From Agroathelia rolfsii (Eukaryota; Basidiomycota; Agaricomycetes; Amylocorticiales; Amylocorticiaceae): DNA of 64,000 nucleotides. The position numbers and the translations under genes were made by a program. The stretch spans positions 558,001 to 622,000 of the forward strand of contig JABRWF010000007.1 in the NCBI GenBank assembly GCA_018343915.1, given 5' to 3'. Of this stretch, positions 33,784 through 45,424 are shown in pieces. Position 1 is the first letter of the stretch. Each line of letters begins with the position of its first letter. The notes beneath the pieces are model-generated. The model was not told the origin of the DNA. It saw nothing but the letters and a program-made list of their open reading frames with translations, and ran no database searches.

Positions 33784-34931
33784 ATATAGTTGATCGACTT
33801 TAGCCTATTTGTTAATTTGACTCTAATGCTCGATAATACATCTTACCCTCGTACTATTTTCTTTCCAAGATATCAATTCTCAATCTGCAGTTTCATATAG
33901 ACATATTATCACCAGATGGTTTTCCTAGGCCTGAGTCAAGGAATACAATACTATTTACTCAGTGCCGACTCGGAGTATGGAACACCATAATCGCATTTCC
34001 ATTTCCATTTGCTTTACTTATTTATTATTCGTCAAGCTATCTACTTGAACAGTTTGTTTACTTTTAGAAATACTCAGTCTATTGTTAGCTGTAACTTTAT
34101 TGGGCCCTTCATCCTACAAGTTGAGGGTTACGATTAGTGGGATTCATTGCTGCCGTTCTTGAAATAGATGGTGCTACGCGCCAATAGAAGTTGAAGAAAA
34201 CTCTACAACCTAACCCTTTTCACACCTTAAGTCGTGCGCGATGCATAGCTCGCTCGATATATACATAAAAATTTATATCTATCTCTTTGTATTTGAAGGA
34301 GCTAGGGCTCCATATATATATTTTCTCTCGGCAATGTAACACTTTCAAAGTTTGCTATCAAAACAGCCAACCTGTGGAATTCCTAGCCCGTCATCCAGCT
34401 ATTCAACTCGTTCAAACTTTTTATTTTTATTTTATTTTGATGAGCTTTCAGGGGAAAAAAAAAATCTTTATATTGTAACTTGTATATGCTGAGCTTAGTT
34501 TTGCCATTTTCATGAATGATTATTGATTTGCGCACCAATGGCCAACCGCAGCGTTTTTCTGTAATATAATACTTCAGGCAAGAGACATTTATAATATACT
34601 ATATGGATTCTTATTTGAAGAAAAGCGGTGTGGAAGCGGATGAAATACAAGAAAAACTATGGTGAAAGCCCGCGTGACAGACTTTTGCTGGCCACTGTAT
34701 TTAGATGTATACCAAATTTATGTCCACAGTTGCTAATAGAGTCAAAGGTTTCGCCGCAGTATTTTTTTCTCACAAACACAAATAAGAAAGAAGGGATCGT
34801 CTATAAGTTGGAGTATATGCATGAGGATCTGGCTAAATCGTGACAAATGTGGACCCACTAAGGGGAGAGGCTTAGAGTGCTTCCAAATGCTAACCAGGAT
34901 ATTCCGCCCGAGTTACTGTCATACAATCACC
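33784..34931. other. Intergenic, no supported gene
   Basis: Very A/T-rich spacer. Short open frames (for example 34287-34478) look accidental. No LTR was recognised before the gag fragment that starts at 34932. Confidence 0.5.
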
Positions 34932-35784
34932 ATGCCCAAACACCCTGTTAATGCTACAAATGGCAATCTTCGTTCCGGATCCCTGCAGCTGACTATCCCC
35001 AAGCTTCGCGCATATGGCTTTAATTATCCTGACTGAGAATTAGCGCGAAGAATGCTCTGGCTGCTATGGATCTCATATAGACGGATGGGCTCAGAAACCA
35101 CCCACAACCGACGCATATGCAAACTATCCAAGAGGCAAAGAGCTCGAGATACAGATCAACGCTTACGAAGCCAAAGAAGGCTGTGTGAAGTCTTTGACCG
35201 TCGAGTCCTGCCATTATCTCCTGCAGTTCAGACTCCCGTCCTGCGAAACCGCACATGATATGTGGCTTGAGGTCAAGTATCATGCTATCGATTCTAAGGT
35301 TGACCAGTTATACATCAAAATGCTGCGCTCCTTCTCCCAAGAGAAGCCGCATAATCACCATGATCCCCACAAGTACCTGGCCGCCACCCGCAGACATTTC
35401 GAGTTCATTGAAGAACGTAGACGATAGTTTGAAGCAGCAAGGAAACCTTTGCAGCGGAGCGACCTGAATAGGATCTTAGCCTCCTTGATGAAGACAAGCA
35501 TTTACCGCCAAGTCCTGATACCACTCACTGCTAATCCATTGAAACAACATCTGAAGGAACAGGATATCATCGATTTAGTTTTGCGCGATACAGAATCAAG
35601 GCTTTCGTTGCCTCGAGCTCGAGCTGATCAGACCCTGACGGTCAATGCCACTTGTGAAAATCCCGACTGCGGCAAGAAAGGTCATCGAATCGAGGATTGC
35701 TATGCCGCTAGAGGTGGCAAGGACAAGGGTCTCGACGAAAGGGGAAGGGGTGTGACTGAAGGGACTTGGTTCGTAATACTTTAA
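34932..35784 (+). pseudogene. Decayed copia gag fragment 2
   Basis: Related to fragment 1. It begins MPKHPVNATNGN with a gag-like LRAYGFNYPD, then a TGA replaces the expected Trp codon (35034-35036), and the following AKNALAAMDLI segment is in a shifted frame. The middle (35185-35427) reads SCHYLLQFRLPSCE and MWLEVKYHAI, aligning with SCPHLLQLRLISCE and MWLEVNNYAV of fragment 1. After another stop it resumes and ends with an intact-looking zinc knuckle, CENPDCGKKGHRIEDC, at about 35653-35700. No protease or later module follows. At least two stops and one frameshift make it dead. Confidence 0.75.
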
Positions 35785-37038
35785 GCATGGTTGTCGAATT
35801 CTCGACACTATCAAGCTTAGTTACATGAAGCTGTCGTGTATAGCATTTCGTTAATTCGGTAGAAATATTTATTCATTATAAGTGTTCCTATCCACCGAAT
35901 TACTTTATGGAGATGCGTGGACATGTAGGCCCGGAAAGATTATACAAAGTATTGAGTTCCTAAAATTCGACACGCAGGAAAGAAATGGACATGGTATATG
36001 ACATGGCCGCCTTGATTGTATCCACAAGGGATGACACATTTGTTCTGGAAGATCGTGTAGATACGTTCCCTTTAATTTACGAGATAGACTGCTAGACTCA
36101 GAGTTCCATTTCATTAGGATCATAGTGACAAGAAGAGGTTATAGACAATGGCTCGGTGCTAGGAATAATGATAATTGGATGAAGAGAGTTAGGGTTGTGA
36201 TTCGGGAGCAGTATCAGGTTTAAAAGCAAGCCGTTATGGGAAATTGCCAAATACTAGTGTAGTTTCGTAGAACCAGACAAAGAGAGCATACTTCACGGAT
36301 TTCAAGACGCATCATTAATATGTAGCAGTTGTATATAAACCCGTGGTAAATGGATGCAGTTCATTATCACTCCATCAAGGGATCTCCAATAAGAGGCACC
36401 GTCGTCGACCTTTATGCGGGGTAGTAGCAGGCGGAGACGGCTCTTGCGATACAAGAGATGAAAAGAATACGATGTCAAAGGACTAGACTCGGTAGCAATG
36501 AGCAAATGAGCTGTTTGACGTCGGCTGAGGTCGTTGCCAGTTTTTGAGCGCAATATTGGACCATGGCCGGGAGACGGCGTGAGGGAAGCAAAGAGGCAGT
36601 TGCCACGTGCATGGCATCGGTTGTGTGGCCAACAAACTTGAACAAACTTCCGGTGAGCCGCGCTCCTCATGATTAAGTCGTCCACTGCTACTGACACTGC
36701 TAATTGGTATATGCTTCCTCTAGTATTTGCCGTAACGACCATGGCAGGACCATTCCAAGCCCTGGTTGTTGTCATTCCGATTAATTATTTGGGGGACAGA
36801 CCCTGAAGCGTGTCTAATCGTCGCTGAGGTTGCAACCGATCCAATCCATATGATTGCTATTGCTCATTGTCGTCCCATGCCAGTGGTATAAAAGTCTAGG
36901 GCACCCCGGCGAACGACAATAAACATTGCCTCTTTGCTTATTTTATCATCCTGCGGGTGGTATTTTTCCTTCTTTTGATTTCTGATTTCTGCGCTTTCGT
37001 TCGATTTCTCGTTCAAGATTTACTCTGTTTCGTTCAAA
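35785..37038. promoter_or_regulatory. Long upstream region of the Ser/Gln-rich protein
   Basis: No gene is supported; a 157-codon minus-strand frame at 36302-36775 looks accidental. A TATAAAAG box lies at 36887-36894, about 145 bases before the ATG at 37039, followed by a T/C-rich leader. The strong TATA box fits a gene expressed at high level. Confidence 0.5.
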
Positions 37039-40000
37039 ATGTCTCCTTTTCCTCGTCTTGCCGCATTTGTTCTACTTGCTGCGTCCATCACTCCTAAAGT
37101 ATCCGCTCGGGTGATTCCAAGGACCACCGACTCGACTTCTTGTGCAACCAACGAATTTTATTACGACAATAAGAGCAGCTGTGTTGAGCATGGCGCCACA
37201 AGCTCTGCTACTCCCCCGTATGTTATCTAATCGCTTAATCGTTATCGAGATTTTGACTTGGGTTGCCAGCTCCGGGACGTCTTGTCCTACATCCGATACC
37301 TGGTACTGGAGCACTGGTACGTTGAATTGATTGATGCTTCTTTTATGATCGTTCTCACCCATTCCGACTTCACACAGACAACAGTTATTGTATCCCATCT
37401 TATCCCGTGTCATCTTCGGATCCTATTTGTGTAGAAGGGCATACCTGGCAAAGCGAGGAGAGCTGGTGCACATCCAGCTCCTCCTCCGAATCTAACTCTG
37501 GCGCTACTCAAACGCAGAGCAGCCAGTCGAGCGCTTCCAGTCAATCCAGCTCCAACCAGTCGAGTTCATCCAACCAATCTGGCCAGTCCAATCAGTCCGG
37601 CATCTCCGGCTGGTGGAACAGCTGGGGCAGCAGCTCTGGCGATTCCGCAGGGTCCGGGCAAGGAGCGCCCGTTGAGACTAGCTGGTCGACTTCATGGAGT
37701 TACTCTATGCCTCAGAGCACCTCTGCACCCAGCTCAGGATCGTCCCAATCGGGCTCTTCGTCCAATCAACAGAGCTCCTCCTCAGACTCGTCCTCATCAA
37801 ACTCTTCTAATTCCTCCTCGTCACAGTCGAGCAATTCGTCCAATCAGAGCTCTTCGTCGGATTCATCGTCTAACCAACAGCAGCAATCCTCTGGATCCGG
37901 TCAGTCCAGAGGTGACACCAGCTCTACTGGCTCTGGCTCTGGCTCTGGATCCGGCTCCGGATCCTGGAGCTGGGGCCAGTCCAGCGGTTTCAGCGAGACG
38001 AGCGTGGCGGGTCAGAAACCCACCGCGAGCTCTTGGTCGACTTCCTGGGGCACCTCCCCCACTGACGCACCCACAGCAGGAGGCTCTGGCTCCTCTGGTC
38101 AGACGAATCAGTCCGGCCAATCTAGTAACAACTCCAGTTCATCCTCGTCAAATCAGTCCAGCCAATCTGGTAGCTCGAGCGGATCCGGACATCATTCGTC
38201 CTCCTCGTCTTCCGGACAGTCGGATCAGAGTGGCTCCTCATCTACCACCAATCAGTCTGGTCAGTCCAACCAGTCCGGCTCTTCATCGTCGGGCCAATCT
38301 GGAAGCTCCACTGAGTCTGGCCACAACTCTTCCTCGTCTTCGTCCAACCAGTCGGGCGGCCAATCCAGCAACTCTTCGCAGGGCTCTTCGTCTCAGTCCG
38401 GACAATCTGGCCAATCTGGCGGATCTTTGAGCTCGGGACAAACTTCGTCGTCTTCCTCCCACCAGTCCGGACAGCAGTCCGGTAGCTCTTCTCAGCAGGG
38501 CTCGTCGTCTTCGTCGTCCCAACAAGCTGGACAGTCGAGCCAGGGTGACCAATCTAGTGGATCGACTGGTCATACCGGTCAATCTGGCCAGTCGAGCAGT
38601 TCCGGTAGTAACCAGAACTCCTCGTCCTCGTCCCACCAGTCCGGATCGTCGTCGGCCGAGAGCGGTCAGTCTAACGGGTCCTCTTCCTCTTCGTCCCACC
38701 AATCCGGATCGTCGAGCCAGAGCGGTCAGTCCAGTGGATCTTCTCAGTCTGGTCAGTCCAGTAGCCAATCCTCTCAGGGCTCGTCGACTTCGGGCCAGCA
38801 GTCTGGACAATCAGGCCAAACTGGTAAGTCTAGTTAATATTTCCCTTCACCTACTGGATTTCATGTGTTTTCAGGACAATCTGGCCAGTCAGGCAGCTCT
38901 ACAGGTGCCCAGGGCTCTTCTTCCTCGTCCCATCAATCCGGATCGTCCAGCCAAAGTGGCCAGTCCGGTGGGTCATCTCAGTCAGGCCAGTCCGGCAGCC
39001 AGTCCTCTCAGGGTTCGTCATCAACTTCGGGCCAGCAATCCGGACAGTCAGGCCAAACTGGTAAGTCTAGTGATTCATTGTATTCTTCAACGGAATTTAA
39101 CTCGTCTTCGGTAAACCAGGCCAATCGAGCGGATCTGGTCAGGGCTCTTCTTCGTCGCACCAGTCAGGATCGTCGAGCCAGAGCGGTCAATCAGGTGGAT
39201 CATCCCAGTCAGGCCAGTTTGGTAGCCAGTCCTCCCAGGGTTCATCGTCGACTTCAGGTCAACAATCCGGACAATCAGGCCAGTCGAGCGGCTCTACTGG
39301 TACCCAGGGCTCTTCTTCCTTGTCCCAGCAGTCAGGCCAGAGCGGCCAATCTGGTAACAGCTCATCCCAGTCAGGTCAATCCGGTAGCCAGTCTTCACAA
39401 GGCTCGTCGACTTCTGGTCAGCAGTCTAGTCAGTCCGGCCAGTCGAGCAGCTCCAACCATGGCTCTTCCTCCTCGTCTCACCAGTCCAGTGGATCATCAT
39501 CCCAGTCAGGCCAGGCTGGTCAGTCTGGAGGATCATCGTCTTCCGGCCACAACTCGTCGTCTGGATCCAACTCCTCTTCAGGCCAGGCCGGGAACTCGTC
39601 CTCTTCTCAGCAATCTGGACAGACCGGTGGCTCGTCTTCGGGCCAATCCAGCCAATCATCTCAAGGTTCATCATCGTCCAGCCAGTCCGGACAGTCAAGC
39701 ATGACTGGACAGTCCAGCGAATCTTCCTCGAACCAGTCAAGTCAATCAGGATCCTCTCAACAGTCCAGCTCCTCTAACCAGTCTGGACAATCATCCTCTT
39801 CTTCTGGCTCATCCAATGAATCCGGCAACGCAAGCGGCTCCGCATCGTCGGGAAATGGCGCTTCTGGACAGAATGGTCAATCCGGTTCAACGGGCTCTTG
39901 GTCCTCATGGGGTGAATCTAGCGGCTTTACTGAGACGCTCGCCCCCGGGCAAGCAACGCCGAGTGTCTCCAGCTGGTCGACGACGTGGGGCACAAGTGCT

Positions 40001-40988
40001 GGATCCATACCTACTGCGCCCGTTCCCACTCCCACGCTTACTAATCTGGAGACCCACACCCGCGCACACCCTACTGTGACGCCTACACCTTCCGCCTCGT
40101 CCGGTGCCTCGGGTTCTTCGGGATCCGCTGCTGGCCAATCCGGCAGCTCTGATACCGGCTCCGGTAATGCGAATGGAACATCTGGCAGCTCTAACTCCAG
40201 CTCTAGTTCTGGAAACGCGAGTGGGTCCAATGACAGCGGCGGCAGCGACAACAGCAACGGCGCATCTGGTTCCAACAGCTCGAGCAGCTCCACCTCCTCG
40301 TCCAACAACTCGTCGTCCAACTCTAGCAGCTCCAACCAGTCATCCAACTCCTCTTCGAGCTCTTCGGATAATTCTGACGATTCCAGCAACCAGTCTTCGT
40401 CCTCTGACTCCTCCAACAACAACAACCAGTCTGGCCAATCTGGCTCTGGCTCTGGCTCTGGATCCGGCTCCTCTGGCACCTGGACCTCGTGGGGCCAATC
40501 GTCCGGCTTTACCGAGACCAGTGGGCCCGGCCAGCAGACACCCTCTATTGCCAGCTGGTCCACGGCATGGAGCACTGGGGGCGTAAACACTCCAACCGCC
40601 GCAATTAGCACGCCTATCCTGGGTCCTTCCGCTGGCGTGCGCTTCAACAAGCGTAAGCCTGAGAATCGGGTTCCCGCCCCCTGCCCCAGCAGCTTGAGTG
40701 CGTGCCCCATCTTGAAGCGCAGCGACCTTGGTGACTATGAGTGTGTTGATACTACGGCTGATTTGAGGAGCTGCGGTGGATGTGTGCATACGGGTGCTGG
40801 CCAGGATTGCATGGCGATTACGGGCGCTGACAACGTTGGCTGTGAGCAAGGTACTTGCAAGGGTGAGTCTTTCTGTTCTTTTCACCGTGCTACCCAATCA
40901 AATTGCTGATATCTATTCTCATCCAGTGTACACGTGCGCGACGAACTACACCCTCGCCTCCGACGGCAAATCCTGCGTTTCCTCCTAA
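37039..40988 (+). CDS. Secreted Ser/Gln/Gly-rich repeat protein with CPL1/priA-like C-terminal domain
   Basis: Six exons (37039-37217, 37270-37316, 37378-38823, 38875-39060, 39120-40862, 40927-40988) give 1220 residues. A signal peptide (FVLLAASITPKVSA) is followed by a short Cys-containing region (SCPTSDTWYW, CVEGHTWQSEESWC). The centre, about 950 residues, is almost only Ser, Gln, Gly and Asn in QSGQSS-like repeats. It is interrupted by three copies of a Trp/Pro-rich spacer: (S)WGQSSGF(S/T)ET..., SWST.WGT, near 37969, 39889 and 40477. The last 80 residues are Cys-rich: CPSSLSACPI, YECVDTTADLRSCGGC, DCM, GVGCEQGTCK-like and TCATNYTLASDGKSC, matching the priA of Lentinula and Cpl1 of Cryptococcus. 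A cell-wall or extracellular-matrix role is likely but inferred. The repeats are TCN-rich and prone to recombination. Confidence 0.85.
37969..38050 (+). repeat. Internal Trp-rich spacer repeat, copy 1
   Basis: Encodes SWGQSSGFSETSVAGQ followed by a SSWSTSWGT motif. The same motif set recurs near 39889-40000 (SWGESSGFTET) and 40477-40570 (SWGQSSGFTET). A shorter SWSTSW piece precedes it at about 37680. The four give a periodic hydrophobic spacer in a polar chain. Confidence 0.75.
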
Positions 40989-41681
40989 ATTGAAGGCATT
41001 TCTCGAACAGTTTTTCAAATACTCATGAATACTCTTCAGACTTGAATAGTCGAAGCTTTTGTACTCATTTCGACTTGGGACAGTTTTGCTTTGTTTGTTC
41101 AATGCTCATCTTTCATTTTCCTTGGCAATCTTTCGTTGATACGTATACATTTACATATCACTTGCTTAGATATGTCTTGCTGCTGTAGTACTTTTATGAC
41201 TTTCCTTTTCTGGTAACCTTCCTTTGACAGAGAGATGATGTTCTTTCCATAAAAATCCTTGTAACATGTAACTAACCTTTATAAATACCGATACTGCTCT
41301 ATACATCCTGCTTGCAATATGAGCACCTGTCTGCATCTGAGCTTAATGGTTTATCCAATTCTATGCTAATGCGTGCGCCGAAGAACTTTAAGCTGAAGCA
41401 AACGACCTTAATTCAACGAAGCCGTGTCTTGTGAGCGAAAAGAAATCTGATTGTACATTGAAAGAAAAAAAATTAGTAAAGCTCGGGCAAAAATACGCCC
41501 CCCCCCCCCCCCTCCCGGCGCGCTGAAAGTGTTTCCCATACGAGTTTTTTAGAATCAAATCTTCGAGCGAGCTGAGTAAATGCGCATGCGCCACCGCCAC
41601 AGTGACTGGCTTCGAGTGCACGTACACTCCGGCCGGAAGCATTCATCATTGCTTTATACAACTTATTACAAGCTACAACTT
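40989..41681. other. Intergenic with a poly-C tract
   Basis: No gene is supported. A run of 15 C lies at 41498-41512. The region before 41682 is the short upstream region of YME1. Confidence 0.55.
41498..41512 (+). repeat. Homopolymer run of 15 C
   Basis: An uninterrupted C tract followed by TCCC, about 170 bases upstream of the YME1 start. Long C tracts are rare, easily misread in sequencing and can form four-stranded structures. Confidence 0.85.
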
Positions 41682-44600
41682 ATGACCTCTCTCGTGAGTA
41701 CGCTATGAGCTCACAGAACTCGTATATGCTGACTTGAGACTACTCTGATAGCTACTCGGAGCCGTCAGGCTCCCCTTGAGGGGCATGCCAATGAGCTGTC
41801 GCATGCCGGTGGCTCGAGGCTCACAGCCTGGCGCACTCACGTTACGCTCTTTCTCCACCCTCCCACACACACATCCGGTCTATCGTCATAAGCCTGTATC
41901 AATATCAACATTGCCAGTTGGACATCGAAAACTCTCAATATCTTCTCTCTTCCCTAAATTCAAGCCCCCAGCACCGTCACCGGCAGTAGTTGCAAATATT
42001 GCACGTCTGGAAGCGGAAGCCAATACACACCCTCACGACGTCCCCAAGCAAGTTGGATTGTTCCAGGCACTAGTGAACACGGATGTAAAGGCAGGGTATG
42101 ACGTCGTCATTGCGCGCTGGGAAAGGATGCAAGAATTTGTGCGTGGCAAGCTTGTCCCGAAAGGAGCATACAAGGCCTAACCTATGCATACTTCTTGGCA
42201 GGATCCGAGTTCGCCACTATTACGTTCTGATCAGGCTTTTCAACTCTACCTTACGTCTCTTATGAACACCGGTCTGGATGCATCTATCAACTCTGCTGTC
42301 AGAAGACGTGAATCTCTGCTCGCTTCATCCTCGGCTCCGTCTCCGTCTCCGTCGTCTTCGAATGAACCGTCGTCATCCGTGTCAGATGCGTCACCTGTTG
42401 ATCCCGTATCTGAGCCCTCGGTCGTGTCGCCCAGCCAGCAAATTGCACAAGCGGTATTAGCAGACAAGACCGCTCAGTCATCATTGGCCAACACTACCTC
42501 GACTAGCGCAGAGAGTCCCAGTGTAGACATGTCGAAATTTGCGACGGCTCTAGCGTCTGGTATGGGTAGAACTGGAAATCCGATTCACGTTACCTTGAGT
42601 GAACGTATGGTTGTCTCCTTTCTATTCTTCGCGCATGTCTTGATTATTTTAATGTCCATCTGAACCCAGCCAAATCGTCGTGGATCCCTCGATTGGTGCG
42701 GTTCGTGCTTTTGACGGGTGTGGCTACTTTCTGTAAGTTATCATCACTTCGAATATCGTTTAACGTTATTGAACCAATCTTAGTTATCCTGGTTGTGTTT
42801 GCGGTACTTCTGGAAAATAGTGGTCTCCTGAAGGCTGGCCCGCAGCAATCCCAGTTTGAACCGGCCCCAGGGAAGACAGTCAATTTCTCTGACGTTCATG
42901 GCGTAGACGAGGCCAAGGAGGAGCTCAAGGATGTAGTGGCCTTCCTCAAAGACCCAACGGCATTTGCATCACTCGGTGGAAAACTACCCAAGGGGGTTTT
43001 GCTTACAGGCCCCCCCGGTACCGGCAAGACCATGCTAGCCCGCGCTGTCGCAGGGGAAGCTGGTGTCCCATTCCTCTTCGCATCTGGGTCAGTTCCACTT
43101 CTCTTTACTCATCACACTTCCTTTCTTTCTGGTGTGTCATTTGATTTTATCCTTATCTTTCACCTCTTCTCCCTTCTAGATCCGAATTCGACGAAATGTT
43201 TGTTGGTGTGGGTGCTAAGCGTGTTCGTGAGCTCTTCGCAGCCGCGCGTAAGAAGCAGCCTGCTATCATCTTCATCGACGAATTGGATGCGATGGGCAGC
43301 AAGCGGTCTTCACGTGATCAGCACTACATGAAGCAGACACTGAACCAGCTCTTGGTTGAGATGGACGGCTTTGCACAGTCAGAGGGTGTCATCGTTATCG
43401 CGGCGACCAACTTCCCTGAAAGTTTAGATCAGGCACTCGTTCGTCCTGGTCGTTTCGACCGTATCGTTGCGGTTCCACTTCCGGATGTGAAAGGCCGTGT
43501 GCAGATACTGCAGCATCACATGAAGGGTGTAACGACTTCGCCCAGTGCGTATTTTTTTTCATTTCAATTATTTTATTCTGAGTGCGGTGGCGCATTACCG
43601 GCTCATAAGATATATGAATGGATTATTAAGCTTATTTTCTTATCATATGTGTATGCGCACAGATGTGGACCCCACTATCCTCGCTAGAGGCACTCCCGGT
43701 TTCTCCGGAGCGGATTTACAAAATATGGTCAAGTGCGTTCCATTTACGAAGTGCGGATGTATTTCATGACATCTTGCATTTATTTTCATTCTTAATGTAT
43801 ATGCTGACACATGGTCGCGGGTTACCCGCTTTCCCTACTTTAGTCAGGCGGCAATCCAGGCTTCGAAGGAACGTGCTACTGAGGTCACTCTCAAGCACTT
43901 TGAATGGGCCAAGGTGGGGCTTTTCTCCCTTTTTTCTTCTGATTTCCCAGTTTTTCTCCCTGACCGAGGAGATACGAAGAAATCCATTCTTTTTCATTGA
44001 TTATATGTTCCTTATGATGTCTAATACCCGTGGTGCGTAGGATCGGATTATCATGGGCGCCGAGCGAAAGAGCAATTACATTGATGACAAAGTCAAGAGG
44101 TTGACCGCTTATCACGAGGTATGTTTACATATATATATATGTATATATTTGGAGCGACGTAATCTTCCGTTGTCGGAGGGCAATTCACTTATCTTACTGA
44201 CTCCCTTTATCCTGTATGAACGCTTTATCTAAAATGGGATGTCCGATTCTAGGGTGGACATGCTCTCGTCGCTCTGTACACAAATGGTGCGATGCCACTT
44301 CACAAAGTGACATGTGTACCCCGTGGACACGCTCTCGGTGTGGTAAGTAACCGCATTACTTCTTTCTCCACACTAGAAGGTTGCCTGCATTACTATGACC
44401 GCAAAGAACCATTTCAATCAGACCTTTTCCATGGGTTTTGCTAATCTTCTGGCTCTATCTCTTTCTTTTTTGAGTTCATCAGTACTAATTCATATCATTC
44501 CGTTTGTAATTTTTAGACCTCACAATTACCCGAGAGTGACCGCGTGTCTGTTTCGTACAAAGAGTTCCTGGCCGAGATCGATGTATCCATGGGTGGACGT

Positions 44601-45424
44601 GTTGCAGAGGAACTCAGTACGTGTCTTTTTTTCCTTCTTATGTGCCATGTGTATCTAATTCCATGAATTTTGTATCTGCTCTCTTTAAATAGTCTATGGG
44701 CATGACGAAGTGACAAGTGGAGCTAGCTCGGATATTCAGAAGGCCACACAAACGGCTACGGCTATGGTCAAGGTGAGTCACCTCGAATACCTCTTAGCCC
44801 CCAACAAGATCGGCTTCAAGTACTGATGATGCTTCTCTTCCCTTGTTCGTGCATCTTCCAGAGATGGGGTTTCTCGGAAAAAATTGGTCCGGTCTATCAT
44901 GATGATGATATGAGCACCCATAAGCGCGAGGAGATCGAGAGCGAGATCAAACGGTGTGTGCCTATTTTTTCAAAGCAAAATATGATTCTTCATTATATAT
45001 GCGGGATGATGTATCAACAAAATATTGGGCATATCTCTGATCTTCCTCTTCGTCTTTGATCTTGGTGTTACTTATAGGATGGTCGAGGACAGTCAGAACC
45101 GTGTGACCGTATTGCTCAAGACAAAGGAACAAGAACTTCATCGCGTAAGTTTCCGCTATATGAGAAGAGAAGAGGACTCTTTCCTTTTCCTTCTTACTCC
45201 ATACCTTATTTTGATTTGATCTCTTGGGCTTATCTTTTCTTTATGTTATGCCCGAATAGCTTGCAGATGCCCTCATGGAACATGAGACTCTAGACTCAGA
45301 CGAGGTTAGGAAGGTAATCAAAGGAGAGCCTATACGCAATATTGTCGAGGTGCTCAAGGAGGAAGCCAAGAACGTCGAGCGCGAAGACAGTGTGGCCGCC
45401 AAGATTGACGAGGTTGGAGTATAA
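41682..45424 (+). CDS. YME1: Mitochondrial i-AAA metalloprotease YME1
   Basis: Fifteen exons give 781 residues. The 12-base first exon (41682-41693) adds MTSL before the second exon from 41752; without it the first ATG would be 41785. The N-terminus is basic and Ser-rich, a mitochondrial presequence. A single transmembrane segment ([15 protein letters not shown]...LLENSGLL) is built from exons 4 and 5. The AAA+ domain has Walker A GPPGTGKT, Walker B IIFIDELD and the arginine-finger region RPGRFDR. The protease domain has the zinc motif HEGGH, split by the intron after HE, and the third-ligand region [11 protein letters not shown]. The enzyme degrades unassembled inner-membrane and intermembrane-space proteins, as an oligomer facing the intermembrane space. 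Exons after 43545 are mostly under 100 bases. Confidence 0.95.

Noticed and set aside
36302..36775. 157-codon minus-strand frame upstream of the Ser/Gln-rich gene
   Set aside because: No domain, no hydrophobic pattern or splice partners; it lies in the promoter region of the plus-strand gene with a clear TATA box.
37672..38810. Long alternative-frame proteins (Arg/Pro- or Arg/Leu-rich) across the Ser/Gln repeat region on both strands
   Set aside because: They arise because the TCN/CAG-rich repeat lacks stops in other frames; only the frame with signal peptide and Cys domain is consistent over all exons.
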